Counted from the first letter of the stretch, positions 1 through 9,765 are shown. The stretch: DNA of 64,000 bases from Enterobacillus tribolii (GCF_003363015.1 NZ_QRAP01000005.1:124001-188000), one strand, 5' to 3'. Notes: generated from the sequence alone by a model not told the origin. Translations and numbers: made by a program.

Positions 1-603
1 TGTCAGCTGTTCCAGCCGCTGTTTCCGGTTATTGCCCGCCACTTCACGCCAAACGGCGACAGCCCGATGGAGCGCATCATCGAGCGGGTGCTGCAAAACA
101 CCGACCAGCGCCTGCAAAACGGCCAGCGCGTGAACCCGGCGTTTTTGTTCGCCGCGATGCTGTGGTATCCGCTGATCGAGCTGGCACAGAAGATCTCGCA
201 GGAAGGCGGGCTGGCTTATCACGACGCCTTCGCTCTGGCGATGAACGACGTGCTGGACGAACAGTGCCGTACCCTGGCGATACCGAAGCGTATCACCACG
301 CTGATCCGCGATATCTGGGCCTTGCAGATGCGTCTGTCGCGCCGTCAGGGGAAACGCGCCTATAAGCTGATGGAGCACCCCAAGTTTCGCGCCGCCTTCG
401 ATTTGCTGCTGCTGCGCGCCGAAACCGAAAAACACCCGGAACTGCAACGCCTGGCGCAATGGTGGGAGACGTTCCAGACCGCCGACGCCGCACACCAGAA
501 AGGGATGCTGGGCTCGCTGGACGACGACGGGCCGACTTACCGCCGCCCGCGCCGTTCACGGCCGCGTAAACGCGCGCCGCGCCGTGAGGGCGCGAAAGAG
601 TGA
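1..603 (+). CDS. pcnB: Poly(A) polymerase I, C-terminal part (5' end outside window)
   Basis: The open frame runs in from the left edge and ends at a TGA at 601-603, so only the last ~200 residues are present. The protein adds 3' poly(A) tails to RNA and so marks it for decay. The visible part is the C-terminal RNA-binding region, recognisable by close similarity to E. coli PcnB (for example [11 protein letters not shown] and [15 protein letters not shown]), ending in the usual Arg/Pro/Lys-rich basic tail. The catalytic nucleotidyltransferase domain lies outside the window. It overlaps folK by 4 nt (GTGA), the usual enteric pcnB-folK arrangement. Confidence 0.96.
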   Translation, partial: CQLFQPLFPVIARHFTPNGDSPMERIIERVLQNTDQRLQNGQRVNPAFLFAAMLWYPLIELAQKISQEGGLAYHDAFALAMNDVLDEQCRTLAIPKRITTLIRDIWALQMRLSRRQGKRAYKLMEHPKFRAAFDLLLLRAETEKHPELQRLAQWWETFQTADAAHQKGMLGSLDDDGPTYRRPRRSRPRKRAPRREGAKE

Positions 604-1079
604 TACGCGTTTACATCGCACTGGGCAGTAATCTGGCCGATCCGCGCCGGCAGGTGCTTTCCGCACTGCAGGCGCTGGAAACGCTGCCGGAAAGCCGCTT
701 GGTGCGCTGTTCGTCCCTCTACCGCACTCCGCCGCTCGGCCCGCAGGATCAACCGGACTACGTCAACGCCGCCGTGGCGCTCGACACCAATCTCTCCCCC
801 GAAACCCTGCTTGACCACACGCAGCGCATCGAACTGGCGCATGGCCGGGAACGTAAAGCTGAACGCTGGGGGCCGCGTACGTTGGATCTGGACATCATGC
901 TGTTCGGCGATCTGACCCTTAACACTCCCCGGCTGATCGTGCCGCATTACGACATGAAAAACCGGGCGTTTATGCTGATTCCCCTGGCGGAAATCGCGCC
1001 GGATCTCGTTTTCCCCGACGGTTTGCCGCTTTCCGTTCTGGTATCCGCATTTGATGCTTCGACATTAATTAAATTCTAG
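600..1079 (+). CDS. folK: 6-hydroxymethyl-7,8-dihydropterin pyrophosphokinase
   Basis: This enzyme transfers pyrophosphate from ATP to 6-hydroxymethyl-dihydropterin, the step before dihydropteroate synthase in folate synthesis. The 159-residue product has the family length and the motifs IALGSNL near the N-terminus, [19 protein letters not shown], and [14 protein letters not shown] (magnesium and ATP binding). Translation starts at a GTG overlapping the pcnB stop, which suggests translational coupling. A 173-bp non-coding stretch follows before panB, so panBC probably has its own promoter. Confidence 0.96.
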   Translation: MIRVYIALGSNLADPRRQVLSALQALETLPESRLVRCSSLYRTPPLGPQDQPDYVNAAVALDTNLSPETLLDHTQRIELAHGRERKAERWGPRTLDLDIMLFGDLTLNTPRLIVPHYDMKNRAFMLIPLAEIAPDLVFPDGLPLSVLVSAFDASTLIKF

Positions 1080-1252
1080 ACAATATTAAAATCACAGCAT
1101 GTTTACCTGGTTTTCACATCGTTGCAGGAATAATCATGCCATTATCATACTTACCTGAAATCACTTCCCCGCAACCGTTTGACTTGCACTAGAATAGCCT
1201 TCACTCAGTGCCGGAACCCCTTTCCGGCGCCCCGGATCACAGGAGAACGGTG

Positions 1253-2047
1253 ATGAAACAAACAACCATTACCCACCTGCGTCAGCTCAAGCAGGAAAAG
1301 AAACGCTTCGCTTCGATTACAGCCTATGACGCCAGCTTCGCACAGTTGTTTGAAGAACAGGGCATGCGCGTCATGCTGGTTGGTGATTCGCTGGGTATGG
1401 CGCTCCAGGGCCATGACTCCACCCTTCCGGTAACCGTGGAAGATATCGCCTATCACACCCGCGCGGTGCGCAGGGGCGCGCCCCATTGCCTGCTGCTGGC
1501 CGACCTGCCTTTCATGGCCTACGCCACGCCGGAACAGGCGTGCGAAAACGCCGCCGTGCTGATGCGCGCCGGGGCCAACATGGTGAAGCTGGAAGGCGGA
1601 CGCTGGCTGGCAGAAACCGTGGAGAAGCTGACCAACCGCGCCGTGCCGGTATGCGGGCATTTGGGGCTGACGCCGCAGTCGGTGAATATCTTCGGCGGCT
1701 ACAAGGTGCAGGGGCGCGACGATAACGCCGCCGACGCCATGCTGGCCGACGCCATGGCGCTGGAAACCGCCGGGGCGCAGATGCTGGTGCTGGAGTGCGT
1801 ACCGACGTCGTTGGCGCAGAAAATCACCGGCGCGCTCGGTATTCCGGTCATCGGCATCGGCGCCGGCAACCTCACCGACGGCCAGGTCCTGGTGATGCAC
1901 GATGCGCTGGGCATTACCGGCGGCCATACGCCGAAATTCGCCAAGAATTTCCTGGCGCAGACGGGTGATATCCGCGCGGCGATCAGGCAGTATATCGCCG
2001 AGGTGGAGTCCGGCGCTTATCCGGGCGCGGAACACTCTTTCCAATAA
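1253..2047 (+). CDS. panB: 3-methyl-2-oxobutanoate hydroxymethyltransferase (ketopantoate synthase)
   Basis: PanB moves a hydroxymethyl group from methylene-tetrahydrofolate to 2-ketoisovalerate, the first committed step of pantothenate synthesis. The 264-residue product matches E. coli PanB in length, with the Mg-binding LVGDSLGM and later [16 protein letters not shown] and IGIGAG segments. I chose the ATG at 1253: an AGGAGAA ribosome-binding site lies about 6 nt upstream and MKQTTITHL aligns with the E. coli start. A possible start 45 nt further upstream would add residues the family lacks. panC follows after 52 bp. Confidence 0.96.
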   Translation: MKQTTITHLRQLKQEKKRFASITAYDASFAQLFEEQGMRVMLVGDSLGMALQGHDSTLPVTVEDIAYHTRAVRRGAPHCLLLADLPFMAYATPEQACENAAVLMRAGANMVKLEGGRWLAETVEKLTNRAVPVCGHLGLTPQSVNIFGGYKVQGRDDNAADAMLADAMALETAGAQMLVLECVPTSLAQKITGALGIPVIGIGAGNLTDGQVLVMHDALGITGGHTPKFAKNFLAQTGDIRAAIRQYIAEVESGAYPGAEHSFQ

Positions 2048-2099
2048 CCTTCGCCGGGCGTGAAGGTGCACTATAACGCTGAATCAACAGGAGAATAGC

Positions 2100-2957
2100 G
2101 TGCTGATTATTGAAACACTGCCGCTGTTACGCCGTGAAGTCCGACGCTGGCGGCAGGAAGGCAAACGCATTGCGCTTGTTCCCACCATGGGAAATCTGCA
2201 TGAAGGCCATCTGACGTTAGTGGAAGAAGCCAAAGCGCGCGCGGATATCGTGGTTGTCAGTATTTTCGTCAATCCGATGCAGTTTGATCGTGAAGACGAT
2301 CTGGCGCACTACCCGCGCACGTTGCAGGAAGACTGCGAAAAACTGACCCGCCTGAATGTGGACGTCATTTTTTCGCCCAGCGCGCTGGAAATCTATCCGC
2401 AGGGCATCGGGCAGCAAACCTACGTTGACGTTCCCGCGCTCTCCAACATCCTGGAAGGCGCCAGCCGTCCGGGGCATTTCCGCGGCGTGGCGACCATCGT
2501 CAGCAAGCTGTTCAACCTGGTGCAGCCTAACGTCGCCTGTTTCGGCGAGAAAGACTTCCAGCAGCTGGCGCTGATCCGCCGGATGGTGGCGGATATGGGC
2601 CATGACATTGAGATCGTCGGCGTACCTACCGTCCGCGCCAAAGACGGCCTGGCGCTCAGTTCACGCAACGGTTACCTGACCGCTGACGAACGCCGCCTGG
2701 CCCCACGCCTGTACAACATCATGAGCGCGCTGGCCGCGCAGCTGGACAACGGCGAACGCAACATTGGCGAATTGCTGGAGCAGACCGCCAGCCGTTTGCG
2801 CGAAGCAGGTTTCCGCCCTGATGAGCTGTTCATCCGCGATGCCGACACCCTGCAGGAAGTCACCGTGGATACCAAAACTGCGGTGATCCTGTTTGCCGCC
2901 TGGCTGGGCAAAGCCCGGTTAATCGACAATATGCTGGTGCCGTTCAACGCCGGCTGA
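2100..2957 (+). CDS. panC: Pantothenate synthetase (pantoate-beta-alanine ligase)
   Basis: PanC joins pantoate and beta-alanine with ATP to give pantothenate, the coenzyme A precursor. The 285-residue product carries the nucleotidyltransferase HIGH-like motif ([10 protein letters not shown]), [20 protein letters not shown] and the KMSKS-like LSSRN region. The start is GTG at 2100 with an AGGAGA ribosome-binding site just upstream, and [12 protein letters not shown] aligns with E. coli PanC. It lies downstream of panB in one presumed operon. panD, which supplies beta-alanine, follows after 171 bp. Confidence 0.96.
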   Translation: MLIIETLPLLRREVRRWRQEGKRIALVPTMGNLHEGHLTLVEEAKARADIVVVSIFVNPMQFDREDDLAHYPRTLQEDCEKLTRLNVDVIFSPSALEIYPQGIGQQTYVDVPALSNILEGASRPGHFRGVATIVSKLFNLVQPNVACFGEKDFQQLALIRRMVADMGHDIEIVGVPTVRAKDGLALSSRNGYLTADERRLAPRLYNIMSALAAQLDNGERNIGELLEQTASRLREAGFRPDELFIRDADTLQEVTVDTKTAVILFAAWLGKARLIDNMLVPFNAG

Positions 2958-3128
2958 CAAGACCATTTTATTACCACCCGTCAACCTTTTGGTTATCAAA
3001 AAGTAGACAGGATGGGCTAAAATCAGTGAATATACCGGTGGCCGCGCCGTGGTTTCAGCGAGTCGCCGGAACGGCTATTCCTCTTGTTTGACAGGGCTGT
3101 CGCAGTACATAAGTGAAGGTAAAACGTT

Positions 3129-3509
3129 ATGGTACGTACTATGCTGCAAGGCAAGCTGCACCGGGTGAAGGTCACTCAGGCAGACTTGCACTATGAAGGT
3201 TCCTGCGCGATTGACCAGGACTTTCTGGACGCCTCCGGTATTCTGGAATACGAGGCCATTGATATTTATAACGTTGACAACGGTCAGCGTTTCTCCACCT
3301 ATGCCATTGCCGCCGAACGCGGTTCGCGCATCATCTCCGTCAACGGCGCCGCAGCCCGCTGTGCCTGCGTCGGCGATAAACTGATTATCTGTTCCTACGT
3401 GCAGATGTCAGACGAACAGGCCCGCATCCATCAACCCAAAGTGGCCTACTTCGATGGCGCCAACGAAATGAAACGCGTTGCCAAAGCCATTCCTGTGCAG
3501 GTTGCCTGA
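3129..3509 (+). CDS. panD: Aspartate 1-decarboxylase
   Basis: PanD makes beta-alanine from aspartate for PanC. The 126-residue length is exactly that of E. coli PanD. The protein is made as a proenzyme that cleaves itself between Gly24 and Ser25, turning the serine into the pyruvoyl cofactor; the site is visible as YEGSCAID. The catalytic Tyr58-equivalent lies in [12 protein letters not shown]. In E. coli panD is split from panBC by another gene, whereas here only 171 bp separate panC and panD. A 12-bp stem-loop follows the stop codon. Confidence 0.96.
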   Translation: MVRTMLQGKLHRVKVTQADLHYEGSCAIDQDFLDASGILEYEAIDIYNVDNGQRFSTYAIAAERGSRIISVNGAAARCACVGDKLIICSYVQMSDEQARIHQPKVAYFDGANEMKRVAKAIPVQVA

Positions 3510-3519
3510 CGACACTATC

Positions 3520-3549
3520 ATTTCCGGCCCCTCTCCCGGGGCCGGAAAT
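3520..3549 (+). terminator. Stem-loop after panD
   Basis: A perfect 12-bp inverted repeat (ATTTCCGGCCCC and its complement, 6-nt loop) begins 11 nt after the panD stop. It lacks a strong T-tract, so it is a terminator-like or RNA 3'-end-stabilising hairpin. It lies between the convergent panD and the lipoprotein gene at 3560 and could serve both. Confidence 0.65.
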
Positions 3550-3559
3550 CCGCTAAACG

Positions 3560-3925
3560 TCACCGGCAGCGCGCTACGCTGTAGACTTGCGAACCTCTCC
3601 CCTCGTGACATTTATGGGTATCAACCCGTTTAATCACTTTCCAGGCGCCGCTGTCAGCAGTATTCAGGGTAAATATCGATTTCGTTGCCGCCAGCGAATC
3701 ATCTTGGATCCCTGTTTGCTCAATTTCAACCACGGCCTCAGACCCGTTATCCAGGTAATGGATGTTTTGCTTAATGGAGACATCGCTGGGTTCCAACTGA
3801 AAACTATCGCCCATAGCCTGAATCGCAATCAGCACAGGGGGAAGCGGGGCTGATGGCTCATTGGGTTGCGCGGCACATCCCCAGGCGGTCAGCATAATGA
3901 ATAAAGCACCAAGGGTATTTTTCAT
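3560..3925 (-). CDS. Small putative lipoprotein, function unknown
   Basis: The product has about 121 residues and I do not recognise the family. The start at 3925 is chosen because an AGGAG sits 11 nt upstream and the protein then begins MKNTLGALF, a signal peptide ending in a lipobox-like TAWGC, so it is probably a lipid-anchored envelope protein. After a Pro/Ala-rich spacer it has a small, probably beta-rich domain with two further cysteines (in THKC and at VARCR) that could form a disulfide. An in-frame start 24 nt upstream is less likely. It neighbours another small exported protein and is absent from the E. coli panD-yadE interval. Confidence 0.7.
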   Translation of the reverse strand: MKNTLGALFIMLTAWGCAAQPNEPSAPLPPVLIAIQAMGDSFQLEPSDVSIKQNIHYLDNGSEAVVEIEQTGIQDDSLAATKSIFTLNTADSGAWKVIKRVDTHKCHEGRGSQVYSVARCR

Positions 3926-3991
3926 CTTAGTTGATACTCCTGTATTCAAAATATATAACTACAATATATAACCACAATAAATGGTCGCTGA

Positions 3992-4312
3992 TTAATCTAA
4001 AGGAATGAACAGAGAATACAATGGATTATCATTCTCCAGCAGACATACTATTTTCCCCAGAATTTCTTGTGAGCTATGTGCGTTAATCACTATTTCTGTT
4101 GCGATATGCTGCTTGCCAATATTTTTGTCATACTTATACTCCTGCACATCATCATTATTTATGACAATCTGATTCAATAAATTCATGACTTCAATATTAC
4201 CCTTCATTTCACCCTTCGCGTAGGTGAGGCACTTCTGCGCGTTTGTTGCAGCCATCGCGTTCACACTAAGCAGTCCCATTGATGCTATCAATAATGTATG
4301 GATTAGTCGCAT
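3992..4312 (-). CDS. Small exported protein, function unknown
   Basis: The 106-residue product has a Sec signal peptide (basic MRLIH start, hydrophobic core, probable cleavage after NAMA). The mature protein is about 85 residues with two cysteines (QKCLTY and IVCLLE) that could pair in the periplasm. I do not recognise the family. The gene is more AT-rich than its surroundings and sits 66 bp upstream of the lipoprotein gene on the same strand, so the two may be co-transcribed. Both lie in an island between panD and yadE that E. coli lacks, which suggests local acquisition. Confidence 0.65.
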   Translation of the reverse strand: MRLIHTLLIASMGLLSVNAMAATNAQKCLTYAKGEMKGNIEVMNLLNQIVINNDDVQEYKYDKNIGKQHIATEIVINAHSSQEILGKIVCLLENDNPLYSLFIPLD

Positions 4313-4570
4313 ATCTATTACCTCTTCATCGTGGTTACAGAATAGAATTTACGTGTAACTTAACAGAAAAAATAAACCCAAACTTAAATCATTATTTAAT
4401 AAAAAAAACAAAGCAGACGAATCCCATAATATTTCTTTCATTACAGAGAGGAGTAAGCACAGTGCCGATTAAGCAGCCCTGCGCTAAAAGAAATTATTCC
4501 CGCGATAGAATTAATTTTCAGCAAGGCCTTGTTACCTTGCCCAACGTTTTCTTTTGGCAGGGTTGCTTAT

Positions 4571-5878
4571 TTACTGCCTCTGCGCAACGCCGCTCTCCGG
4601 CGACGCCTTCACCGCCGCAATGGGCTTGTTGGCAATCAGCGCCGCCATGCTCTGAATGGAATCCGTGCGCAACACGTACAGCCGTTTAAGCGCAAAAGGG
4701 TTATCCCCGATTTTCACTTTCCCGCGCACGGTAACGACCGCCAGATGAAACCCGGCGTCACGCGCCGCGTCCATAGCTTTCTGGTCATAGCCGCCGAACG
4801 GATAAGCCAGATACTGTACGTGCGGGTTGAACTGGGTCAGCGCCCGGCGAGAACGCTCAAAATCGTACAGAATGTTGTGATAGGAACGGCTGAACAGAAT
4901 CGGCTGCTTGTCCGGCCCGATACGATGCAGGAAATGGGTATGCGACTGAATGTCGAAGACGTCCTGTATCTCACGCAGTTCGGAAATGCTCATGAACTGC
5001 AATCCGTTGGGGTTCCACGCCTGGGGATGGCGCTTGATGCGCGAGGAAATCACAAACGCCGTGGCGCGCATACCGTATTGCTTCAGTACCGGATAGGCAT
5101 AGCGATACACCGACTTAAGGCCATCATCAAAGGTGATCGCCACAACCCTGGCCGGCAGGTTGAGCGAACCGTTGAGATAGCCTTCCAACTGATACATGGA
5201 AAGCGTTTCATAACCTGCCTGATGCAGGTAGGTCATCTGGTTGCTGAACGCCACGTCAGACGTAGTCGTAGACGTATTGCGGAAACGGCGGTTTTCTTCG
5301 TTGCGCAGAATATGGTGATACGTCAGTACCGCGATGCCGTTATCCGGCTCCGCATCCAGTTCGCTGACGAACCCCAGCCGATCGCCGATATTGATTTCAT
5401 ACCAGGTCTGGTTAAGGCGATCTTTCAGCTTATCCACCACCGGGTAGCGCAGGTTTTCTTCCAGCATGGCGATAGGCGCGCTTTTGGCGTCTGCGGCGGC
5501 GTAAACCGGCGCAGGCCGGACGGTAATGAGGTTCTGGTAGGTTTTTTTGTTCAGGTCGCCCAATGAATCTTTTGGCGGCTTCAGCGCGGCGCTGGCGCGC
5601 AGGTCATCGCGATCGATAAACCCCGTGCCGTTGCCGAAGCGAAATTCATAATATTCCGCGTCAACCGGCAAAATATTCACGCTTTCGCCTTTACGGATAC
5701 TGCCCACGGGGATCACCCGCTCTCCTACCCGGGAATAGATTTCGCTGTCGCGCACGACTTCCATATATTGGCGCTGCGGACCGTCCTCCGGCAGCATGTC
5801 TGCCTGCGCCGCTAACGGCGCAAATACACAGGCAAGCGCCAGCAACGCCTGCACTGCCGTGGTATGAATGTTTCGCAT
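4571..5878 (-). CDS. yadE: Exported polysaccharide deacetylase family protein
   Basis: The 435-residue product starts with a signal peptide (cleavage near AAQA, residue ~26) and has an SH3-like part (about 40-95) followed by a NodB-type deacetylase domain. That domain shows VLTYHHIL, the catalytic metal motif ITFDDG, the SHTHFLH histidine pair, and YPFGGYD. Such enzymes remove acetyl groups from N-acetylated glycans in the periplasm; the natural substrate of YadE is not known. Its position next to panD and yadI matches E. coli, supporting orthology. A 136-bp gap separates it from yadI upstream on the same strand. Confidence 0.88.
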   Translation of the reverse strand: MRNIHTTAVQALLALACVFAPLAAQADMLPEDGPQRQYMEVVRDSEIYSRVGERVIPVGSIRKGESVNILPVDAEYYEFRFGNGTGFIDRDDLRASAALKPPKDSLGDLNKKTYQNLITVRPAPVYAAADAKSAPIAMLEENLRYPVVDKLKDRLNQTWYEINIGDRLGFVSELDAEPDNGIAVLTYHHILRNEENRRFRNTSTTTSDVAFSNQMTYLHQAGYETLSMYQLEGYLNGSLNLPARVVAITFDDGLKSVYRYAYPVLKQYGMRATAFVISSRIKRHPQAWNPNGLQFMSISELREIQDVFDIQSHTHFLHRIGPDKQPILFSRSYHNILYDFERSRRALTQFNPHVQYLAYPFGGYDQKAMDAARDAGFHLAVVTVRGKVKIGDNPFALKRLYVLRTDSIQSMAALIANKPIAAVKASPESGVAQRQ

Positions 5879-6014
5879 GGTGATCGTTTTCTGCCGGAGT
5901 TTGTCACATCATCGTGAAAATGCGTAACCAAGGGAGCAGAATAACACGGGAGAGGCGATGCACGCAGAGCGAAACACAAATTTATCGCCCGTTAACCCCC
6001 GCTTCAGAATGCGG

Positions 6015-6452
6015 TCAGGCGGTTTCGTTACCCCAGTCAATGCCCGGCTGTTTCTGCTGCTCATGCCACAGGCTGGAAACGCTGTCCTGAGTATAAGCCA
6101 GCGCGGTATCCCGAAACGTAGCCGCGCTCAGCGTCGCGCGCAGGGGAAGCAACTTGGCGAGCGCCTCAAGGCTGACGCCGCTCACCACCTCGCACTGCGG
6201 GTGCTTGTGACACATCAGCGCCGCAGTACGAAACGGCGGCGCGCCGAGCACGTCGGCAATAAACACCACGCCTTCGCCGCTGTCGGCATTGTGCAGCGCA
6301 TCGCACATCATGCGGCTGAGCATATTGGTGCTCAGCCCCTCATCGTATTCCACCACCACGCACTGCTCCGGCTTGCGCCCGGATAAGTGCGCCAAAGCCT
6401 TCAGTGTCCCGCTGGCGAAACCGCCGTGGCCGGTGAGTACGATTCCCAGCAT
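6015..6452 (-). CDS. yadI: PTS mannose-family EIIA component
   Basis: The 145-residue protein resembles E. coli YadI and other mannose-family EIIA proteins, which take phosphate from HPr and pass it to EIIB. The phosphorylated histidine is His9 in LTGHGG. The segments LSSNMLSRMMCDALHNAD-like (here with LSTN), VLGAPPF and CEVVSGVSLEAL match the family. No EIIB, EIIC or EIID genes are nearby, so it is an orphan EIIA that may work with another system or have a regulatory role. It lies upstream of yadE on the same strand. Confidence 0.87.
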   Translation of the reverse strand: MLGIVLTGHGGFASGTLKALAHLSGRKPEQCVVVEYDEGLSTNMLSRMMCDALHNADSGEGVVFIADVLGAPPFRTAALMCHKHPQCEVVSGVSLEALAKLLPLRATLSAATFRDTALAYTQDSVSSLWHEQQKQPGIDWGNETA

Positions 6453-6670
6453 AACTTATTGCTCCCGTCCGGCCTGGCCGGAACCATAAAAAGAAGTCAT
6501 CAATTCATAAGGTTTAACAAGAAAATACACCCGGAACGGTAAACTATCGCGGATCGCTGCGCAGGAGTGTGATGTCAGGCAGAAATGCTGTTTTTTGCGG
6601 CAAAGTCGTTATGGACGGGAAGTATATACGCAGGGAGGCACAGTATCTGACGGTATACACGTTATCAATG

Positions 6671-6695
6671 TTTACGCCCGCTGAGCGGGCGTAAA
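6671..6695 (-). terminator. Stem-loop downstream of the anion transporter gene
   Basis: A perfect 10-bp inverted repeat (TTTACGCCCG / CGGGCGTAAA, 5-nt loop) lies 23 nt past the stop of the transporter gene ending at 6719. There is no clear T-run on either side, so it may be a weak terminator or a transcript-stabilising hairpin. Confidence 0.5.
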
Positions 6696-6718
6696 ATTTC
6701 ACAGCCTGTCGGCCCCGA

Positions 6719-8191
6719 TCACCAGTAGCCCAGCCACTTCCACCACATGCTCCCCACCACGATCCAGATCGTCAGGTTCACAATGCTGAGAATAAATCCG
6801 GTTTTCCACCATTCGGCCAGCGTGACATAGCCGGAACCGAAGATGATCGGCGCCGTGCCGGTTGCGTAATGCGTCAGCGACATCATCAGCGACGAGGAAA
6901 ACGCCAGTACCAAGCCCAGCAAGGCCGGCGGCGCGCCCAACGCCAGCCCGGCGGCAAAGAAGGCGGCAAACATGGCGGTGATGTGCGCCGTGGTGCTGGC
7001 GAAAAAGTAGTGCGAATACACATACACCGCCGTCAGCAGCACCATGCCGCCGACCCAGCCGATGCCCATGTGGTCAATCGCGCCGCCCACCGTTTTCGAC
7101 AGCCAGCCAATCAGCCCCAGCTTACCCAGAAACGTCGCCATCATCACCAGCGCGGCGAACCAGACCACCGTATCCCAGGCGCCTTTGTGTTTAAGCAGGT
7201 CGTCCCAGCTCAGCACGCCGGTCAGCAGCAAAATCGACAGACCGACAAACGCCGCCGTGGTGGCGTTCACCGCCCAGGCCTCGCCCAGCAGAAACTCCGG
7301 TACGCCCGCCCAGAGCAACAGCAGCAGCGCAAAAACGCCGAGCGTGATTTTTTCGGCAAACGAAATCGGCCCCAGCTCATGCAGTTTCGCCTTGGCGAAA
7401 CGCGGCGCGTCCGGCGTGCTTTTAATCTCCGGCGGGTAGAGCCAGTAGACGATCAACGGCACCACGATCAGTGAAATAATCGCCGGCACCAGCGCCGCCA
7501 GCGCCCACATCCCCCAGCTCAGCGTGAACGCACCGTCAGTACCTTTCGCTAACTGGCTGACAATCAGCGGGTTCGGCGCCGTCGCGGTAATGAACATCGC
7601 CGACGTAATCGGGTTGATATTGAAGTTGACCAGCGACAGATAGCGGCCGATTTTCTCCGTTGATCCCGGCTCCGGCTTAGAGCCGAAGCTGTCGGCGATG
7701 GAGCGCATAATGGGGTGGATGATACCGCCGCCGCGCGCGGTGTTGCTCGGCGTGACCGGCGCCAGCGTGGTTTCCGCCAGCGCCAGCGCATAGGCGATGC
7801 CCAGCGTACGCTTGCCGAACAGCGAAATAAAATAGTAACCGATGCGTGCGCCCAGGCCGGTTTTATTCAGGCTCAGCGACACCATGATGGAGATCCCGAT
7901 CAACCAGATGAGCTGATTGGAAAAACCGCTCAGCGCATCATTCAGCGCCGCGCCGGGTTTACCGGGGTTGGTAACCTGCGTCAGCGCCACCAGGGCGATA
8001 GCGACGATGGAAACCGCGCCGATAGGCATCGCCTTGCCGATAATGGCGACAATGGTGCCGACAAACAGCGCCAGCAGATGCCAGGCATCCGGGGTGACGC
8101 CTTCCGGCACGGGGATAATAAACCAGATAATCAGAGTGATAAGAACGGCAATTAAAGAAGGGACAGGTTTCAGAGGCGTTAGTTTATCCAT
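6719..8191 (-). CDS. DASS-family dicarboxylate/tricarboxylate transporter (CitT/TtdT-like)
   Basis: The ~490-residue integral membrane protein has 11-13 hydrophobic segments and the two signature regions of the divalent anion:sodium symporter family: TPSNTARGGGI (SNT motif) and ITATAPNPLIV. It resembles the CitT/TtdT/YbhI branch, which exchanges or imports citrate, tartrate, succinate or similar acids; the substrate cannot be read from the sequence. I chose the ATG at 8191 (MDKLTPLKP) because AGGA lies about 11 nt upstream, whereas the ATG 12 nt earlier abuts that site. It is the only gene between yadI and setA, and no metabolic enzyme genes accompany it. Confidence 0.85.
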   Translation of the reverse strand: MDKLTPLKPVPSLIAVLITLIIWFIIPVPEGVTPDAWHLLALFVGTIVAIIGKAMPIGAVSIVAIALVALTQVTNPGKPGAALNDALSGFSNQLIWLIGISIMVSLSLNKTGLGARIGYYFISLFGKRTLGIAYALALAETTLAPVTPSNTARGGGIIHPIMRSIADSFGSKPEPGSTEKIGRYLSLVNFNINPITSAMFITATAPNPLIVSQLAKGTDGAFTLSWGMWALAALVPAIISLIVVPLIVYWLYPPEIKSTPDAPRFAKAKLHELGPISFAEKITLGVFALLLLLWAGVPEFLLGEAWAVNATTAAFVGLSILLLTGVLSWDDLLKHKGAWDTVVWFAALVMMATFLGKLGLIGWLSKTVGGAIDHMGIGWVGGMVLLTAVYVYSHYFFASTTAHITAMFAAFFAAGLALGAPPALLGLVLAFSSSLMMSLTHYATGTAPIIFGSGYVTLAEWWKTGFILSIVNLTIWIVVGSMWWKWLGYW

Positions 8192-8316
8192 AATGGAGCA
8201 CATCCTGAAAAATCATATGACAAATGTAAAACAAATGTTTCTGTTATGCCATATGCCAAACCCCGGCAGTTATCAAAAAATCACCCGATTCAGCCGTCTC
8301 CGGGTAAAGCGGATGA

Positions 8317-9492
8317 TTACGCTTCGCGTACCCGGCCACACAGCCACCAGGCAACGATAGCAAGCAGGAACGCCAGCCAGTACACGGCCTCGTGCCCCAG
8401 CGTCTCAGCCAGTAATCCCTGCAGGATACCCGCCAGAATAATGCCCGTGGAAATACTGTTAGTGAATAATGTGGTCGCGCCGCCCGGCTGCCCCGGCATC
8501 AGCTCCTGAAAATAGAGCATGCCGATGCCGGCGATGATACCGATGAAAATCGCGTTGAACAGTTGCAGCACCAGCAGCGCCAGTTGGAATTTGAACAGAA
8601 CCAGCCCGCCATAAAACAGAATGCCCGCTCCTACCGCAAATAGCATCATCGGCCGTTTACCGAAGCGTTTGGCGTAATGGCCCGCCAAAATCATGGCCGG
8701 AATTTCCAGCCCGGCGGCCGTTCCCATCAGCAGGCCGGCAAGCCGCTCCGGCAACCCGAGTACGCTGGTGATATACAGCGGCATATCAATGATGTACATG
8801 GTGTTGCAGGTCCACATCAGCATCGAGGCGACGAATAAAATCTTTACGTCGCGATCGCCGAAGGCGCGCGCGGCTTGCACCGGGTTGACGCTCTCCGCGT
8901 TGCGCGGCATGGAAGGCAGCAGCGTCGCCACCAGCACCACGGCGCTCACAAATACCGTCGCAGCAATCAGGTACATCACGGTAAAACCGTAGTTCAGCGC
9001 CAGCGTAAACGACAACGGCGGGCCAATCACCCAGGCCAGGGAAAGCTGGGCGCGCATCACCGCGCTGAACATCACCACTTCCCGGGCCGAACGGTCGGCA
9101 TACTCCCGCGCCAGGGCGAAAATCTGCGGAATGCCGGTGTTAGCCAGCGCCGCCAGGAAAACGCCGGCGCTGATCAGCACGGCATAGCTGCGCACCCAGG
9201 CAAACAGCAGGCTGTTCGCCACCGCCATGGTGCAACACAAAATGATCAGCTTGCGCCGGTCCCCCTGCCGATCCGAACGTTTCGCCAGCAGAAAACTGAC
9301 TACGATCCCCACCACCGCGTTCACGGTGAAGAACAGCCCGACCCACAGCGGCCGCACCTTTACTTCCGTCGTCAGAAACAGGCTCAGCGTCGGCGTCTGG
9401 AGCGCCCCGGCAATGCCATACAGAAACGCGACCAGTAAAAAGGCAGCATAGGCGGGGTTAAACCGGCGGCGGGCAGACGGCAAAGATTTCAT
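8317..9492 (-). CDS. setA: Sugar efflux transporter, MFS
   Basis: The ~391-residue, 12-helix major facilitator protein is very similar to E. coli SetA: GIAGALQTPTLSLFL, FALAREYADRSAREVVMFS, LMWTCNTMYIIDMPLYI and TLFTNSISTG. SetA exports glucose/lactose and some sugar analogues and helps relieve sugar-phosphate stress. I chose the ATG at 9492 (MKSLPSARRR), with GGGA 7 nt upstream; an upstream start at 9525 would add a Cys/Phe-rich leader absent from homologues. It lies directly downstream of sgrS on the same strand, as in E. coli, so read-through from the sgrS promoter could couple the two. Confidence 0.93.
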   Translation of the reverse strand: MKSLPSARRRFNPAYAAFLLVAFLYGIAGALQTPTLSLFLTTEVKVRPLWVGLFFTVNAVVGIVVSFLLAKRSDRQGDRRKLIILCCTMAVANSLLFAWVRSYAVLISAGVFLAALANTGIPQIFALAREYADRSAREVVMFSAVMRAQLSLAWVIGPPLSFTLALNYGFTVMYLIAATVFVSAVVLVATLLPSMPRNAESVNPVQAARAFGDRDVKILFVASMLMWTCNTMYIIDMPLYITSVLGLPERLAGLLMGTAAGLEIPAMILAGHYAKRFGKRPMMLFAVGAGILFYGGLVLFKFQLALLVLQLFNAIFIGIIAGIGMLYFQELMPGQPGGATTLFTNSISTGIILAGILQGLLAETLGHEAVYWLAFLLAIVAWWLCGRVREA

Positions 9493-9592
9493 CCTGATAT
9501 CCCGGCAGAAGAAAAATAGGCACACGAACAGTCTAGGTACTGTTGCCGCGCCCGTCCAATTCGATCGCCGCTGTCATCAACGACGACGCAAC

Positions 9593-9620
9593 AAAAAAAC
9601 CAGCAGGCTCGCCTGCTGGT
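9593..9620 (-). terminator. SgrS intrinsic terminator
   Basis: A perfect 10-bp stem (ACCAGCAGGC / GCCTGCTGGT on the minus strand) with a tiny loop is followed by seven T residues. This is the typical Hfq-binding 3' end of SgrS. It separates sgrS from setA, so setA expression from the sgrS promoter would need read-through. Confidence 0.9.
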
Positions 9621-9710
9621 CGGTGAAAAGCACCTTACTCAGAAACACTCTTTGACTACGGAGAAGCTGCATGAAGACATGCTCTTTCTCTTTCATCTGC
9701 CACGATTATC
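9593..9710 (-). ncRNA. sgrS: Small RNA SgrS (short form, no SgrT)
   Basis: On the minus strand between divergent sgrR and setA lies an SgrS-like RNA of about 118 nt. Its 3' half contains GAGTGTTTCTGAGTAAGGTG, which is strongly complementary to the ptsG ribosome-binding region as I recall it in E. coli. It is followed by the small GGTG...CACC hairpin and a terminator, in the same order as E. coli SgrS. SgrS works with Hfq to block translation of ptsG and other sugar transporter mRNAs during glucose-phosphate stress. A -10-like TATATT (minus strand, 9716-9721) places the 5' end near 9710. There is no room for, and no sign of, the SgrT peptide ORF of E. coli SgrS. The 5' end is inferred. Confidence 0.85.
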
Positions 9711-9765
9711 GGCCTAATATAGGGAAAGAAACATTGCCGGAATGTTTATCAGGAGTTCCTCTTTT

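Noticed and set aside
4529-5566. 345-codon plus-strand ORF opposite yadE
   Set aside because: It is an antisense shadow of the yadE deacetylase gene, whose catalytic motifs are clear.
9590-9695. 39-codon minus-strand ORF inside SgrS that might be an SgrT-like peptide
   Set aside because: It reads through the ptsG-pairing region and the terminator hairpin, so a terminated SgrS could not encode it in full, and it does not resemble SgrT.
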